Source: Bin87 sp965220105 (GTDB taxonomy: Bacteria > Chloroflexota > Dehalococcoidia > Lucifugimonadales > UBA3495). Taken from it: a stretch of DNA of 64,000 nt. A model generated the notes under the pieces. That model did not search any database. It was not told where the DNA came from and saw nothing but the letters and a program-made list of their open reading frames with translations. The stretch spans positions 1,240,001 through 1,304,000 of the forward strand of contig OZ244811.1 of the NCBI GenBank assembly GCA_965220105.1, written 5' to 3'. Numbering within the stretch: position 1 is the stretch's first letter; the number at the start of each line of letters is the position of its first letter. Of this stretch, positions 25,484 through 34,170 are shown piece by piece. Both the position numbers and the translations under genes were made by a program.

Positions 25484-26812
25484 CTACCCGGCCTCCACCG
25501 CCGCCGGCTGACGCTCCGGACGCCGCGCCAGCAACATCAGGCACATCGCCATCCCCTGCACCGCCGCCGAGAAAAGGATCAGGACGGTGTAGCTGCCCGT
25601 CAGGTCGTACACCACTGGCCCCACAATCTGTCCCAGTCCCAACCCGCCGGCCTCGAAGGGGCGCATCGCCCCGACGATGGCTCCGTAGGAGTTTCGCCCG
25701 AAATAGTCCGCCAGCACCATGTACAGCAGCACTTCCAGGGCGCTGTGGAACAGCCCCCAGAACACGCCGAAGGCATACGCCGCCGCCAGCGAGTTCACCT
25801 GTAGCAAAGCCAGGGTCGCCAGCGTCGCCACCGCCATGGCTCCGACGATGCACCATCGCGGCGTCAGCTTGCCCGCCACCTGTCCCCAAACCAGGCTGCT
25901 CAACGCCAGGAATGTGCTCACGCTCAGCACCCCTGCTGCCTGCGGAGTGGTCAACCCCGCAAACTCGTGCAGGTAGGGCACCAGGCTGAACCCCAGGCCG
26001 GAACTGCCCGTCACATTGAGAAAAGCGACCAACGAAACCATCCAGAAGGCCCGGGACCGCATGGCCTCTCTGGACGTCCAGCTCACTTCTGCTGCCGCCG
26101 TCCCGCGTGGCGCCCCGTGCCCGCCCCGTCCCCCCGGAGCGGGGTCGGATGGCCCCGTTGCGGGCGAGGCCCGGGCCCCGTCGGGCAGCAGCCCGATGTC
26201 CTCCGGGCGCCGACGCATGACGATTATCATGGGGATGGCCAGGAACAGGCTGAAAAACCCCATCAGCCGGAAGGCCATGCGCCAGTCCGCCAACAGGGTG
26301 ATGACCGAGAACGCCTGGATGATCAGCGCCCCGCTGATGGGACGATAGACTCCGGTGATGGCCAGCGCCATGTTGCGACGCCGGTTGAAGAAATTGACCG
26401 CCATGGTCCGCGGCACCACGCCGATGAGGAAGGGCTGGCTGATGGCCCGACCGATGACCGCGGCCAGGAAAAATTGCCAGGCGGTGTGCACTCCACCGAT
26501 GGACACCATGGACAGCCCCAGGACAATCACCCCGACAGGCATCAGCCATCGGGGCCCATACCGGTCCGCCAGCCGTCCGGCGAAGGGAGCGAAGACCCCC
26601 GACATCCAAACGCCGCAGCTGGAGGCCAGCCCGATGCTGGTCCGGGGCCAGTTGGTGTCCTCCAGAATGTAGCTCTGCACTCCTCCCAGCACCACCCCTG
26701 CCACCGCCGTGGCCGCGAAAGCCCCAATGCCCGAAAGTCCGAGCACCAGCCAGCCGTAATAAAAGGGAGTGTTGGGACGCCGGTTGAGGAGAGCCGTCAA
26801 AGAGGACGCCAT
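25484..26812 (-). CDS. MFS transporter (OFA/MCT-like)
   Basis: The start MASSLTALLNRRPNTPFYYG at 26812 precedes the first helix (FYYGWLVLGLSGIGAFAATA). The 442-residue protein has about 12 membrane segments in two halves, with the MFS loop motif FAGRLADRYGPRWLMPVGV and a central cytoplasmic loop rich in Gly/Pro/Ala (about 215-255). Similar proteins carry monocarboxylates or other organic anions by proton symport; the substrate is not deducible. No strong ribosome site is seen. It is divergent from the M24-like gene at 27029 with a palindromic repeat between. Its 3' 298 bp is duplicated at 23354. Confidence 0.88.
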   Translation of the reverse strand: MASSLTALLNRRPNTPFYYGWLVLGLSGIGAFAATAVAGVVLGGVQSYILEDTNWPRTSIGLASSCGVWMSGVFAPFAGRLADRYGPRWLMPVGVIVLGLSMVSIGGVHTAWQFFLAAVIGRAISQPFLIGVVPRTMAVNFFNRRRNMALAITGVYRPISGALIIQAFSVITLLADWRMAFRLMGFFSLFLAIPMIIVMRRRPEDIGLLPDGARASPATGPSDPAPGGRGGHGAPRGTAAAEVSWTSREAMRSRAFWMVSLVAFLNVTGSSGLGFSLVPYLHEFAGLTTPQAAGVLSVSTFLALSSLVWGQVAGKLTPRWCIVGAMAVATLATLALLQVNSLAAAYAFGVFWGLFHSALEVLLYMVLADYFGRNSYGAIVGAMRPFEAGGLGLGQIVGPVVYDLTGSYTVLILFSAAVQGMAMCLMLLARRPERQPAAVEAG

Positions 26813-26883
26813 AGGTTTTGCTCTTATATCAGACCGCCGTAATTGGGACAAGAAGCCGTGTGCGGCCACCAGGGTGTTTCGAT

Positions 26884-26997
26884 TGTCCCCTATTGTCATT
26901 GCGAGCGCAGCGTGGCAATCTCGTTGGCGAAGCAAACCCGGCTACCGGATCGAGATTGCCACGTCGCTTCGCTCCTCGCAATGACATTAGGGGACAA
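26884..26997. repeat. Interspersed palindromic repeat, copy 2 (most complete)
   Basis: gtcattgcgagcgcagcgtg (from 26895) and cacgtcgcttcgctcctcgc followed by aatgac (to 26985) are imperfect inverse copies enclosing ggcaatctcg and cgagattgcc. An outer pair, ttgtccccta (26884-26893) and taggggacaa (26988-26997), extends the palindrome. It lies in the divergent intergenic region between the MFS and M24-like genes. Confidence 0.82.
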
Positions 26998-27028
26998 TGG
27001 AAAGACCCCGGGAAGGAGAGTGAGGGTT

Positions 27029-28162
27029 ATGGCCAACACCAAAGGCAAGATAATCGCCAACGTAGAGCGGCTGCACCGGCTGATGGACGAAGCTGGCGTT
27101 TCGGCCATAGTCGCCCGCTCGGGCAAGAACTTCACCTACCTGGCTGGGTTCGCTTATCCCGGCACGCTGGCGCGGCACCTGGAGTTCCCGGATTCGCCGC
27201 GGGAGGTGATGCTGGTGTGGCCGCGGACGGGCGAGCCGGTGATGGTGCTGAACTCCTACGCCGCACCGCTGGCCCGCCGCGACTCGTGGCTGGAACGCAT
27301 CGAGGTCGTCGACGACTACGCGGAGTCGCCCTACGAGAGGGCCGCCGATGTGCTGCGTCAACTGGGGCTGGCCGAGGAGACCATCGGGTTCGAGAAGAGC
27401 TACGTCAGCGCGAACCGGTGGGAGGAGATTGGCGGGCTGCTGCCTAGGGCGCGGATCGTCGACAGCACCGAGTTGATGGACCGGGTGCGTTGGATCAAGA
27501 CTCCCGAAGAGGTGGCGGCCCTGGAAGCCGGTGCCCGACTTTTGGACGAAGCGTACCTGGAGGTGCTGCCCACGGTTCGGCCCGGCGACACGGAACGGCT
27601 GGTGCATAGCCGCATCATCGAGAGCTGTCTGCGCCGGGGCGCCAACTGGGCCCACGGCATCCTGAACTCCAGCCGCAACACCGTGGGCTACGGCGGCGAG
27701 AGCGACCTGGCCTTTGAAGCGGGCGACATCATCCGCAACGATTATGTGGCATACCTCAACGGCTATCCCGGCCACCAGTCGCGTAGCGTCTGCGTGGGTG
27801 CGCCCTCAGACGAACAGGAGCGGATTTACCGAGTTACGAGAGACATCTACCGCGCCACCATCGAGCGGTGCCGCCCCGGGGCGCGGACGGCGGACATCTA
27901 CCACTTTGCCAATGACAGCTTCCACGAAGCCGGGTTCCCGGGCAACGTATCCCTGGCCGGGCATGGCGTTGGCGCCTGGTGGCACCAGCAGGAGCCGTAC
28001 ATGGTGCCGTCGAGCACGCGCGTCCTGGAGGAGGGCATGGTGGTGGCCCTCGAGCCGCACATCGGCTACTGGCACCTGCAGGACATGGTGCTGGTCACCA
28101 ACGACGCCCCGAGGCTGCTGTCGCCCCTCTTCAACACCGACGAGATGCTGGTGGCGGGGTAG
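27029..28162 (+). CDS. M24 (Xaa-Pro peptidase/creatinase-like) family protein with altered metal site
   Basis: The ATG at 27029 has AAGGAG at 27013-27018. The 377-residue protein has the creatinase N-terminal domain (RLHRLMDEAGVSAIVARSGK then NFTYLAGF) and the pita-bread M24 domain: DRVRWIKTPEEVAALEAGAR, AGDIIRNDYVAYLNGYPGHQ then SRSVCVG, SLAGHGVGAWWHQQEPYM, VVALEPHI and HLQDMVLVTND. Standard M24 peptidases bind two metals through Asp, Asp, His, Glu, Glu. Here the second Asp position reads His (YPGHQSRS) and the last Glu reads Gln (LQDMV). The protein may therefore be metal-independent like creatinase, or use a different site. It is divergent from an MFS gene that could supply its substrate. 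Confidence 0.85.
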   Translation: MANTKGKIIANVERLHRLMDEAGVSAIVARSGKNFTYLAGFAYPGTLARHLEFPDSPREVMLVWPRTGEPVMVLNSYAAPLARRDSWLERIEVVDDYAESPYERAADVLRQLGLAEETIGFEKSYVSANRWEEIGGLLPRARIVDSTELMDRVRWIKTPEEVAALEAGARLLDEAYLEVLPTVRPGDTERLVHSRIIESCLRRGANWAHGILNSSRNTVGYGGESDLAFEAGDIIRNDYVAYLNGYPGHQSRSVCVGAPSDEQERIYRVTRDIYRATIERCRPGARTADIYHFANDSFHEAGFPGNVSLAGHGVGAWWHQQEPYMVPSSTRVLEEGMVVALEPHIGYWHLQDMVLVTNDAPRLLSPLFNTDEMLVAG

Positions 28163-28230
28163 TGGCGCGTGTGCGAATCGCACCGCACATCAACGAGGCA
28201 GAGGAAGCCGGAAGGCAAAAAATCGCCACC

Positions 28231-29328
28231 TCAATCGACGGGTAGCTCCTGGCCGGTGTCGGACGCCCGCTTGATCGTATCAAGAAAACGATGGAGGTCA
28301 ACCGCGGTATCGAATGTGGGCAGGCGGCTCTGCCCGGACCTGATCGCCTCGGCGAACAGGGCATACAACTGCCCGACATTGAACGGATCGCCGCGAGGGA
28401 AGTCGTCGGGGACGTATACGAAACGCTGGGGTATGTTCAAGTCCTGTAATTCGTGGCTTGCCTGTGCGCCTTGCACGCGTAGCATCTCGCCCCGTTGGGA
28501 TGAGACGCTCCCGGTGGTGACCAGCGTGCCTTCTCGACCGTAAATCTCCATTCGAAAGCCGCTGCCGGCCCAGGGAACAGATCCGACGTGGACCGACGCC
28601 GCCGCGCCTCGCTCCAGCCGTCCGGATACTCGCACGTTGTCCGGGGCGGTGACCTCCACAAATTGCTGGGTATCGGTCTCGTACCATTGCTGCACCTGGG
28701 TCGTGACCATGCACGCCACCCGTGTGAAATTACCGAGGACGAAGCGCAGGGCGTCAATGACGTGCCCGTTGGCGATGGTCAGGGTGTTCGCGCCGAGGCT
28801 GGTATCGCGCTGCCAGGTGTTGCTGGAATGGCGTTCCAACGAGCCGTCGCGCATGGTGGTCACATGACAAGACAGCACTTCGCCCACGTAGCCAGCGTCG
28901 ATCAGCTCCTTGACATACAGCAATGCCGGGCTGACGCGAGATTGCAGACCGACCGCCGTCTGCACCCCTTTGGCCCGAGCAAGGGTGGCCAGTTCTTCGG
29001 CTTCGGCGGTAGTCCGGCCCAATGGCCACTCGGTGAGGACGTGCTTTCCGGCTTCGATGGCGGCCTTCGTTGGCTCATAGTGGGATGGCACGCGCACCAC
29101 CACGGCCACCGCGTCAATCTCCGGCGACGAAACCATTGCACGGAAATCGTGGAAGGCGAGCTTGGCTCCAAAGGCCAGGCGGGCCTCTTCCGCGCTCTCT
29201 GGCCTGGTGGTGCAAACCGCGGTAAGCTCGACATCCGGACTGGCCAGTAGCGCCGGGAAGTGCGACTGGGATGACCAGGTCGAGCTAACGTTAGCTCCCA
29301 CAAACCCCAAGCGAATCTTGTTTGCCAT
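28231..29328 (-). CDS. Gfo/Idh/MocA-family oxidoreductase (Gal80-like)
   Basis: The ATG at 29328 has AGGAG 8 bases upstream. The 365-residue protein has an N-terminal NAD(P)-binding Rossmann fold (IRLGFVGANVSSTWSSQSH, DVELTAVCTTRPESAEEA, IDAVAVVVRVPSHYEPTKAA) and HVLTEWPLGRTTAEAEELA, where the usual EKP lysine motif is replaced by EWPLG, as in Gal80-type members. The C-terminal half has the open beta-sheet oligomerisation domain. Members oxidise or reduce sugars and related compounds; the missing Lys of EKP suggests altered catalysis or a sensory role. It converges on the M24-like gene 68 bp away. The substrate is unknown. Confidence 0.87.
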   Translation of the reverse strand: MANKIRLGFVGANVSSTWSSQSHFPALLASPDVELTAVCTTRPESAEEARLAFGAKLAFHDFRAMVSSPEIDAVAVVVRVPSHYEPTKAAIEAGKHVLTEWPLGRTTAEAEELATLARAKGVQTAVGLQSRVSPALLYVKELIDAGYVGEVLSCHVTTMRDGSLERHSSNTWQRDTSLGANTLTIANGHVIDALRFVLGNFTRVACMVTTQVQQWYETDTQQFVEVTAPDNVRVSGRLERGAAASVHVGSVPWAGSGFRMEIYGREGTLVTTGSVSSQRGEMLRVQGAQASHELQDLNIPQRFVYVPDDFPRGDPFNVGQLYALFAEAIRSGQSRLPTFDTAVDLHRFLDTIKRASDTGQELPVD

Positions 29329-29458
29329 GACGCAGGCTCCTGAATTGTAGTCGGCACACTATAGCCTGAATAAAGGTCTACTCTCAACCGCTTAGCTCAA
29401 AAACCGCTGCAATCGCGTTCCAGATGTGTCTAGCTGGGGCCGGCGGTTCCGGCCGACC

Positions 29459-30319
29459 TTACAACGAAATTCGCATAAGTTCCTCTGAAAATACTATCTC
29501 GCCGCTGTAAATCCGGCTGATCTCGCCAATGCCGTGCTCCATGGGGCCGTGGGCTGAGAGGTGGGGGCCGATGTGAACGAGCACCAGCTTTTCCACTCCG
29601 GCGGCCTGGGCCATGCGGGCCGCGCCGGTGGTGCCGCATTGGCCGGTGTACTCTCCATTTGCGTCCATCACCGCCTGGTCGTCCCAGCACATGCAAAGCA
29701 TCATGTCGGCGCCGCGAGCCAGCTGGGTCACCGAGTCGCAGGGTTGGGTGTCGCCCGTGAATATGACGCTCCCTTCAGCCGAATCGACCCGGTAAGCCAG
29801 GGAGTCGAGCCAGGGCTGGACGTGCTCGGCAGGAGCGGCTGTCACCTCCCAATCCGACCCACTGAACACTTTGCCTGGTCCGACATCCCGGGCAGCAACC
29901 GAAGGGGCCGGTCGGGGAAGGGTGCCGCCGCGATTGACGAAAACTTGCTGGCTAAGGGGGTGGTTCACCCGCGCTTTCCAGTCGTGGGCGAACAGGCCGT
30001 TTTCGCCCAGGATGCCCTCGGTAATCTTCTCCGTCAGGTCGGGGCCGAAAACCTGGAGCTGGTTCTCCCTGCCGATGCTCTGGTCCCAGCGGCAGAGGAG
30101 GAAACAGGGATAGTCGATGTCGTGGTCGAAATGGTGGTGAGTGAAGAAGAGGTAGTCGACCTGGGTGGGGAATAATCCAGCCTTGACCAGTTTGTGAGTG
30201 GCGGCCGGCCCGCAGTCGAACATCAAGAGCTCGTCGCCGAGTTTGAGCACGTGGGAACTTCCAAAGCGCGTCGGCGTGGGCGTGGGTGTTCCCGCGCCCA
30301 GGGTGTAAATTTCGGCCAT
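29459..30319 (-). CDS. MBL-fold metallohydrolase (RNase Z-like subgroup)
   Basis: The start MAEIYTLGAGTPTPTPTRFG at 30319 has GAGG about 6 bases upstream; the ATG at 30334 lacks a site. The 286-residue protein has the metallo-beta-lactamase zinc motif FFTHHHFDHDIDYP (HxHxDH), AAPAEHVQPWLDSLAYRV, SVIFTGDTQPCDSV with the bridging Asp, and LVLVHIGPHLS with the final His. The layout resembles ribonuclease Z and arylsulfatase-type members, but no exosite is visible and a small-molecule hydrolase is as likely. It lies between the Gfo/Idh and amidohydrolase genes on the same strand, possibly as part of one catabolic unit. Confidence 0.85.
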   Translation of the reverse strand: MAEIYTLGAGTPTPTPTRFGSSHVLKLGDELLMFDCGPAATHKLVKAGLFPTQVDYLFFTHHHFDHDIDYPCFLLCRWDQSIGRENQLQVFGPDLTEKITEGILGENGLFAHDWKARVNHPLSQQVFVNRGGTLPRPAPSVAARDVGPGKVFSGSDWEVTAAPAEHVQPWLDSLAYRVDSAEGSVIFTGDTQPCDSVTQLARGADMMLCMCWDDQAVMDANGEYTGQCGTTGAARMAQAAGVEKLVLVHIGPHLSAHGPMEHGIGEISRIYSGEIVFSEELMRISL

Positions 30320-30530
30320 TTTTGTCCTCACCATTTCCAGACTGATTGACTTTTCGACAGGTGGCGGCCGCAGCCATCCATTTGCATTTTCTTGCGGTGT
30401 CGGGTTGAGAAAGTCAACCGAGTGATAGTCCGACGGTCCTCGGCAACTCTGTCCGGACGCACCTTCATTGGTACGGGCTCAGGCGATGAGGGCGTCTACG
30501 GATCGCTTGCTTTTCCTGATAGATCTGCCT

Positions 30531-32081
30531 TCAGGTGCGGGAGTTATAAACCGTGAAGGGAGCGGCGTCCCCCGGCGCCGTGCCACGGTAGAACTGTCGC
30601 AGATAAGGCTCCACCAGCCCGGCCAGCTCCCGCCGTTCCACTTCTCGGTCCGACAGGGGCCGATCCAGGGCGGCCTTGATTTCCCTGAACAGGGCATCCT
30701 TGTCCACCTTGGTCAGGTGTCGTTCCCGGAGCACGACTTCGCCGTCCACCAGCACGGTGTCGACGTCAATGCCCCGTCCCCGGTGCACTAGAGCGTCCAC
30801 CACCGACACCCGCGGGTCCAGATACGGTTCTTCGATGTTCCGCAGGTCCACGAGCACCATGTCCGCCCGTTTCCCCGGTTCCAGGGCGCCGATCCGGTCT
30901 CCGAACCAGCTGGCGTAGGCGCCGTTGACTGTAGCCATCTCCAGGACCTGGTAGGACGTGGGAGGCTCCACATCGATCCCCGGCACACGGTGGAGCTTCA
31001 GCACCAGTCGCATCTCCTGGAACAGGTCCTTGTCGTCGTTCAGGCCAGCCTCGTCGCTGCCGATAGCCACCTTGATTCCCGCCGCCAGGATCCGGCCCAG
31101 GGGCGCTATCCCGCTCTGGAGCCGCAGGTTGGAGCTGGCGTTGTGGCAGATGTTGGCGCCGGTGGCGGCCATCAACCGCAGGTCCTCCTCCGTGGCCCAC
31201 ACGCTGTGGCCGCAGGTCACTTCGGGACCCAGGAAACCGAGGTCGTAAAGGTGCTGCAGGGGAGTCTTGCCGTAGGCCGTGTGGCCGTAAAGCTTCTGGT
31301 ACACCGTTTCCTGCAGGTGGATGTGTATGCCGGTCCGGTAGCGTCCCGCCAGTTCCTTCAGCGCGGTGAGCAACTGGTCGGAGCAGCGGTGGACGTTGCT
31401 GGGGGCCATGGTGACCTGCACCCGTTCGTACTGGTTGTTGCCGTATTTCCGGCAGATCTCTTCCAGGACGGGCATCACCTCGTCCACGGGCCAGTAGCTG
31501 GGTGCCATGAAGGACCGGTACCGTTCTGCCAAGTCCGGGGGCATTTGCGCGGCAAAGTCAGCCTCTCCGCCGCCGGAACCCGCGACCATCGAGTTCTGAT
31601 CCACCACGGAGGGGGCGTATGAGACCCGCATTCCGGAGGCCTGGTAGGCGCTCACGACCCGGTCGGCGATCTCCAGGCTTACCGGTCCGTATCCCCGCCT
31701 GGGCGAGTGTATCGCCTGCACCATCGTGGTCCCGGTCTCGATCATCTGGACCGCACCGTAAAGTTGGTCCAGATAGGGGTCGATCAATCGGGCGCCGATG
31801 CGGGCCAGGCTCCACATCTCCAGCGGCAGGTCGGGCGCGCCCATCTGAAAGGGGGTAAGGCCAACGTGGAAGTGGTCGTTGACCAGCCCTGGCATGACGA
31901 TGTGGTTGCCGGAGCCTATGACCTCGGCGTCGGGATGCTGGCGGCTGAGCTCCCGGTAGTCGCCTACTGATTCGATCAGCCCATCACCCTGGAGCACTGC
32001 CCCGTCGGCGACAACGTCCGCCGACCGGGGGCCGGTGACCTTGCAGACGACGTGCTTGCCCCGTATCAGAGATAATGTCAT
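30531..32081 (-). CDS. Amidohydrolase (SsnA/TrzN/chlorohydrolase-like)
   Basis: The start MTLSLIRGKHVV at 32081 has GGGAGG upstream; a longer frame from 32120 lacks a site. The 516-residue protein belongs to the subtype III amidohydrolases: PGLVNDHFHVGLTPFQ (HxH), IHIHLQETVYQKLYGHTAYG (His with Glu), VTCGHSVWATEEDLRLMAAT (His) and VAIGSDEAGLNDD (Asp). The C-terminus returns to the beta-sandwich with GALEPGKRADMVLVDL and DTVLVDGEVVLRE. Such enzymes deaminate or dechlorinate heterocycles (guanine, cytosine, s-triazines) with one divalent metal. It is about 60 residues longer than most relatives owing to a helical C-terminal tail. Substrate unknown. Confidence 0.87.
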   Translation of the reverse strand: MTLSLIRGKHVVCKVTGPRSADVVADGAVLQGDGLIESVGDYRELSRQHPDAEVIGSGNHIVMPGLVNDHFHVGLTPFQMGAPDLPLEMWSLARIGARLIDPYLDQLYGAVQMIETGTTMVQAIHSPRRGYGPVSLEIADRVVSAYQASGMRVSYAPSVVDQNSMVAGSGGGEADFAAQMPPDLAERYRSFMAPSYWPVDEVMPVLEEICRKYGNNQYERVQVTMAPSNVHRCSDQLLTALKELAGRYRTGIHIHLQETVYQKLYGHTAYGKTPLQHLYDLGFLGPEVTCGHSVWATEEDLRLMAATGANICHNASSNLRLQSGIAPLGRILAAGIKVAIGSDEAGLNDDKDLFQEMRLVLKLHRVPGIDVEPPTSYQVLEMATVNGAYASWFGDRIGALEPGKRADMVLVDLRNIEEPYLDPRVSVVDALVHRGRGIDVDTVLVDGEVVLRERHLTKVDKDALFREIKAALDRPLSDREVERRELAGLVEPYLRQFYRGTAPGDAAPFTVYNSRT

Positions 32082-32309
32082 TGCCGCCTCCCCGAGCGGG
32101 TGTCCCGCGTCGTGCTGCACGATGTTGGAGCATCCCAGACCGCATTCTACACACTCCCGGTGCGCTCAGAGAGGCGGCAGGATGCGAGAACCCGTCTTTG
32201 TCAAACCCTTGCGCCTCAGGCGGGACGGAATGACGGGATAACCGAATGATCCTGACCGTCAACCCCAATTCCAGAAACGTTGGGGTCAGATGCGACGGCT
32301 AGTACCGTT

Positions 32310-32960
32310 TCAATCTGATCTTGTCGGATAGATATGTTGGAGCTTACGGCGAGCATCTTGGGTGGTAAACCGCCAGTCGATGGCTAATCTTGCTGCGTTG
32401 CGCGCGCTTTCGAGCGCCGCAACCTCTCGCCGCAGCTCCGCCTCATCGCTGATACGGCGGTTCAGACATCCCCTGCTGAAGACGCTCAACTCGATCTCAG
32501 CCATGTTCAGCCAGCTGCCGTGGGTGGGAGTGCAATGAAACTCGAGGCGTTGGGCGATGCGCCGAGCTTCGGATGGCTCAAATGCTTCGTAGAGCGCGCC
32601 GAGCTGGTGGGTGTTGAGGTTGTCCAGTACCAGCCTGACCACCTCGGCATCAGGGTAGGCCTCGTCCACCAGCCACCGCATCTGGTGCGCGAAGTCCACG
32701 GCAGTGCGGCGCTCGGTCACCTCCACAGGTCTCCAGCCACCCCTCGGCTCACAGATCATGAACAGGTTCCGGGTCCCGTTACGCTGGTACTCGGTGTCAT
32801 AGCGTGCCACCCGTCCCGGGGCAGCCTCCAGGGGCGGACGCACCTCTCCGGTCAATTGCCGGGAGGTCTCGTCGAAGCACACTACCGGACGCTCCGGATG
32901 GTACGCCGGTTGGTACAGGTCCAGCACGTCCTCCATCCGCGCCACGAACTCCCCGCTCAC
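32310..32960 (-). CDS. IS630 transposase orfB (copy 1), DDE domain
   Basis: The 216-residue frame contains the catalytic half: VVCFDETSRQLTGEVRPP (first Asp), VVRLVLDNLNTHQLGALYEA (second Asp) and CTPTHGSWLNMAEIELSVFS (Glu), with a helical C-terminus ending HIYPTRSD. It overlaps orfA and is reached by -1 frameshifting: the reading KNELKPWKKQEWCIPKVSGE joins the two frames at a run of seven A. The product is identical to orfB of copy 2. Confidence 0.88.
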   Translation of the reverse strand: MSGEFVARMEDVLDLYQPAYHPERPVVCFDETSRQLTGEVRPPLEAAPGRVARYDTEYQRNGTRNLFMICEPRGGWRPVEVTERRTAVDFAHQMRWLVDEAYPDAEVVRLVLDNLNTHQLGALYEAFEPSEARRIAQRLEFHCTPTHGSWLNMAEIELSVFSRGCLNRRISDEAELRREVAALESARNAARLAIDWRFTTQDARRKLQHIYPTRSD

Positions 32961-33445
32961 CTTGGGGATACACCACTCTTGCTTCTTCCACGGCTTGAGT
33001 TCGTTTTTTTGAGTAGCTGGCGCACCGTCTCCAGGGAGATGCTATCGGCAAACTCCAACTCCACCACCTGGTCGGCCAACAACTGGAGTGTCCAGTGCGT
33101 GTGCCCTTCGGGCGCGGCGCTGCACGCGAAGGCGATCAGGTGCGCTTCCTGCTTGCCGTCCAGCTTGCGCTCCTGGCCCGGCCGCGGTCGGTCATTGATG
33201 GCGGCCTCAAGTCCTTCCTCCACGTGCCGCTTCCGCGCTCTGGCGACCGTGGCCGCGTTGACCAACAGCACATCGGCTAGCTCACGGTCCCCAAGCCCCT
33301 GGTCAGCCTTGAGCAGCGACAGCGCACGCTTCACGGTGCGCACTGACGCCTTGCCTCGCTGGGACACCTCATTGAGACGGGAGCGTTCGGCCTCGGTCAG
33401 CTCTACTTTATACTTGATGGCAGCCCTGGCTGGGCACTTCCTCAC
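32957..33445 (-). CDS. IS630 transposase orfA (copy 1), helix-turn-helix domain
   Basis: A GTG start at 33445 gives 162 residues: IKYKVELTEAERSRLNEVSQ, VKRALSLLKADQGLGDRELA, DVLLVNAATVARARKRHVEE and HTHWTLQLLADQVVELEFAD. This is the DNA-binding and linker part of a two-ORF IS630 transposase. The frame reads through ctcAAAAAAAcg near 33003-33009, a slippery run where -1 shifting enters orfB. Several residues differ from copy 2 (LGDRELA against LRDREIA; RKRHVEE against RKRYVEE). Confidence 0.85.
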   Translation of the reverse strand: MRKCPARAAIKYKVELTEAERSRLNEVSQRGKASVRTVKRALSLLKADQGLGDRELADVLLVNAATVARARKRHVEEGLEAAINDRPRPGQERKLDGKQEAHLIAFACSAAPEGHTHWTLQLLADQVVELEFADSISLETVRQLLKKTNSSRGRSKSGVSPR

Positions 33446-33519
33446 ACAAAGATCATGCCCAAGTATGGCTGCTTTCTTATATTCTTACAAATCTATCTAG
33501 TAACGGTACTAGTACCGTT

Positions 33520-34170
33520 TCAATCTGATCTTGTCGGATAGATATGTTGGAGCTTACGGCGAGCATCTTGGGTGGTAAACCGCCAGTCGATGGCTAATCT
33601 TGCTGCGTTGCGCGCGCTTTCGAGCGCCGCAACCTCTCGCCGCAGCTCCGCCTCATCGCTGATACGGCGGTTCAGACATCCCCTGCTGAAGACGCTCAAC
33701 TCGATCTCAGCCATGTTCAGCCAGCTGCCGTGGGTGGGAGTGCAATGAAACTCGAGGCGTTGGGCGATGCGCCGAGCTTCGGATGGCTCAAATGCTTCGT
33801 AGAGCGCGCCGAGCTGGTGGGTGTTGAGGTTGTCCAGTACCAGCCTGACCACCTCGGCATCAGGGTAGGCCTCGTCCACCAGCCACCGCATCTGGTGCGC
33901 GAAGTCCACGGCAGTGCGGCGCTCGGTCACCTCCACAGGTCTCCAGCCACCCCTCGGCTCACAGATCATGAACAGGTTCCGGGTCCCGTTACGCTGGTAC
34001 TCGGTGTCATAGCGTGCCACCCGTCCCGGGGCAGCCTCCAGGGGCGGACGCACCTCCCCGGTCAATTGCCGGGAGGTCTCGTCGAAGCACACTACCGGAC
34101 GCTCCGGATGGTACGCCGGTTGGTACAGGTCCAGCACGTCCTCCATCCGCGCCACGAACTCCCCGCTCAC
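33520..34170 (-). CDS. IS630 transposase orfB (copy 2), DDE domain
   Basis: The 216-residue product is identical to that of copy 1, with all three catalytic motifs (CFDETSRQL, LVLDNLNTH, SWLNMAEIE). Only one silent base difference was noticed in the frame (position 34057, c where copy 1 has t at 32847). It can be expressed by frameshifting from its own orfA, although the slippery site there has changed. Confidence 0.88.
   Translation of the reverse strand: MSGEFVARMEDVLDLYQPAYHPERPVVCFDETSRQLTGEVRPPLEAAPGRVARYDTEYQRNGTRNLFMICEPRGGWRPVEVTERRTAVDFAHQMRWLVDEAYPDAEVVRLVLDNLNTHQLGALYEAFEPSEARRIAQRLEFHCTPTHGSWLNMAEIELSVFSRGCLNRRISDEAELRREVAALESARNAARLAIDWRFTTQDARRKLQHIYPTRSD

Larger units (their letters stand above)
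32300..33511. mobile_element. IS630-family element, tandem copy 1
   Basis: The element runs from TA 32300-32301 to TA 33510-33511. The ends tagtaccgtt (left) and aacggtacta (right) are exact inverse 10-mers. It carries two overlapping minus-strand frames. The right TA is shared with copy 2, giving an exact head-to-tail tandem with a 1210-bp period. Confidence 0.9.

Noticed and set aside
25476..26609. 377-codon alternative minus frame within the MFS gene
   Set aside because: Out-of-frame reading of the transporter; Gly/Arg-rich and without membrane segments.
32520..33500. 326-codon plus-strand frames opposite both IS630 copies
   Set aside because: They are antisense to transposase frames and repeat only because the element repeats.
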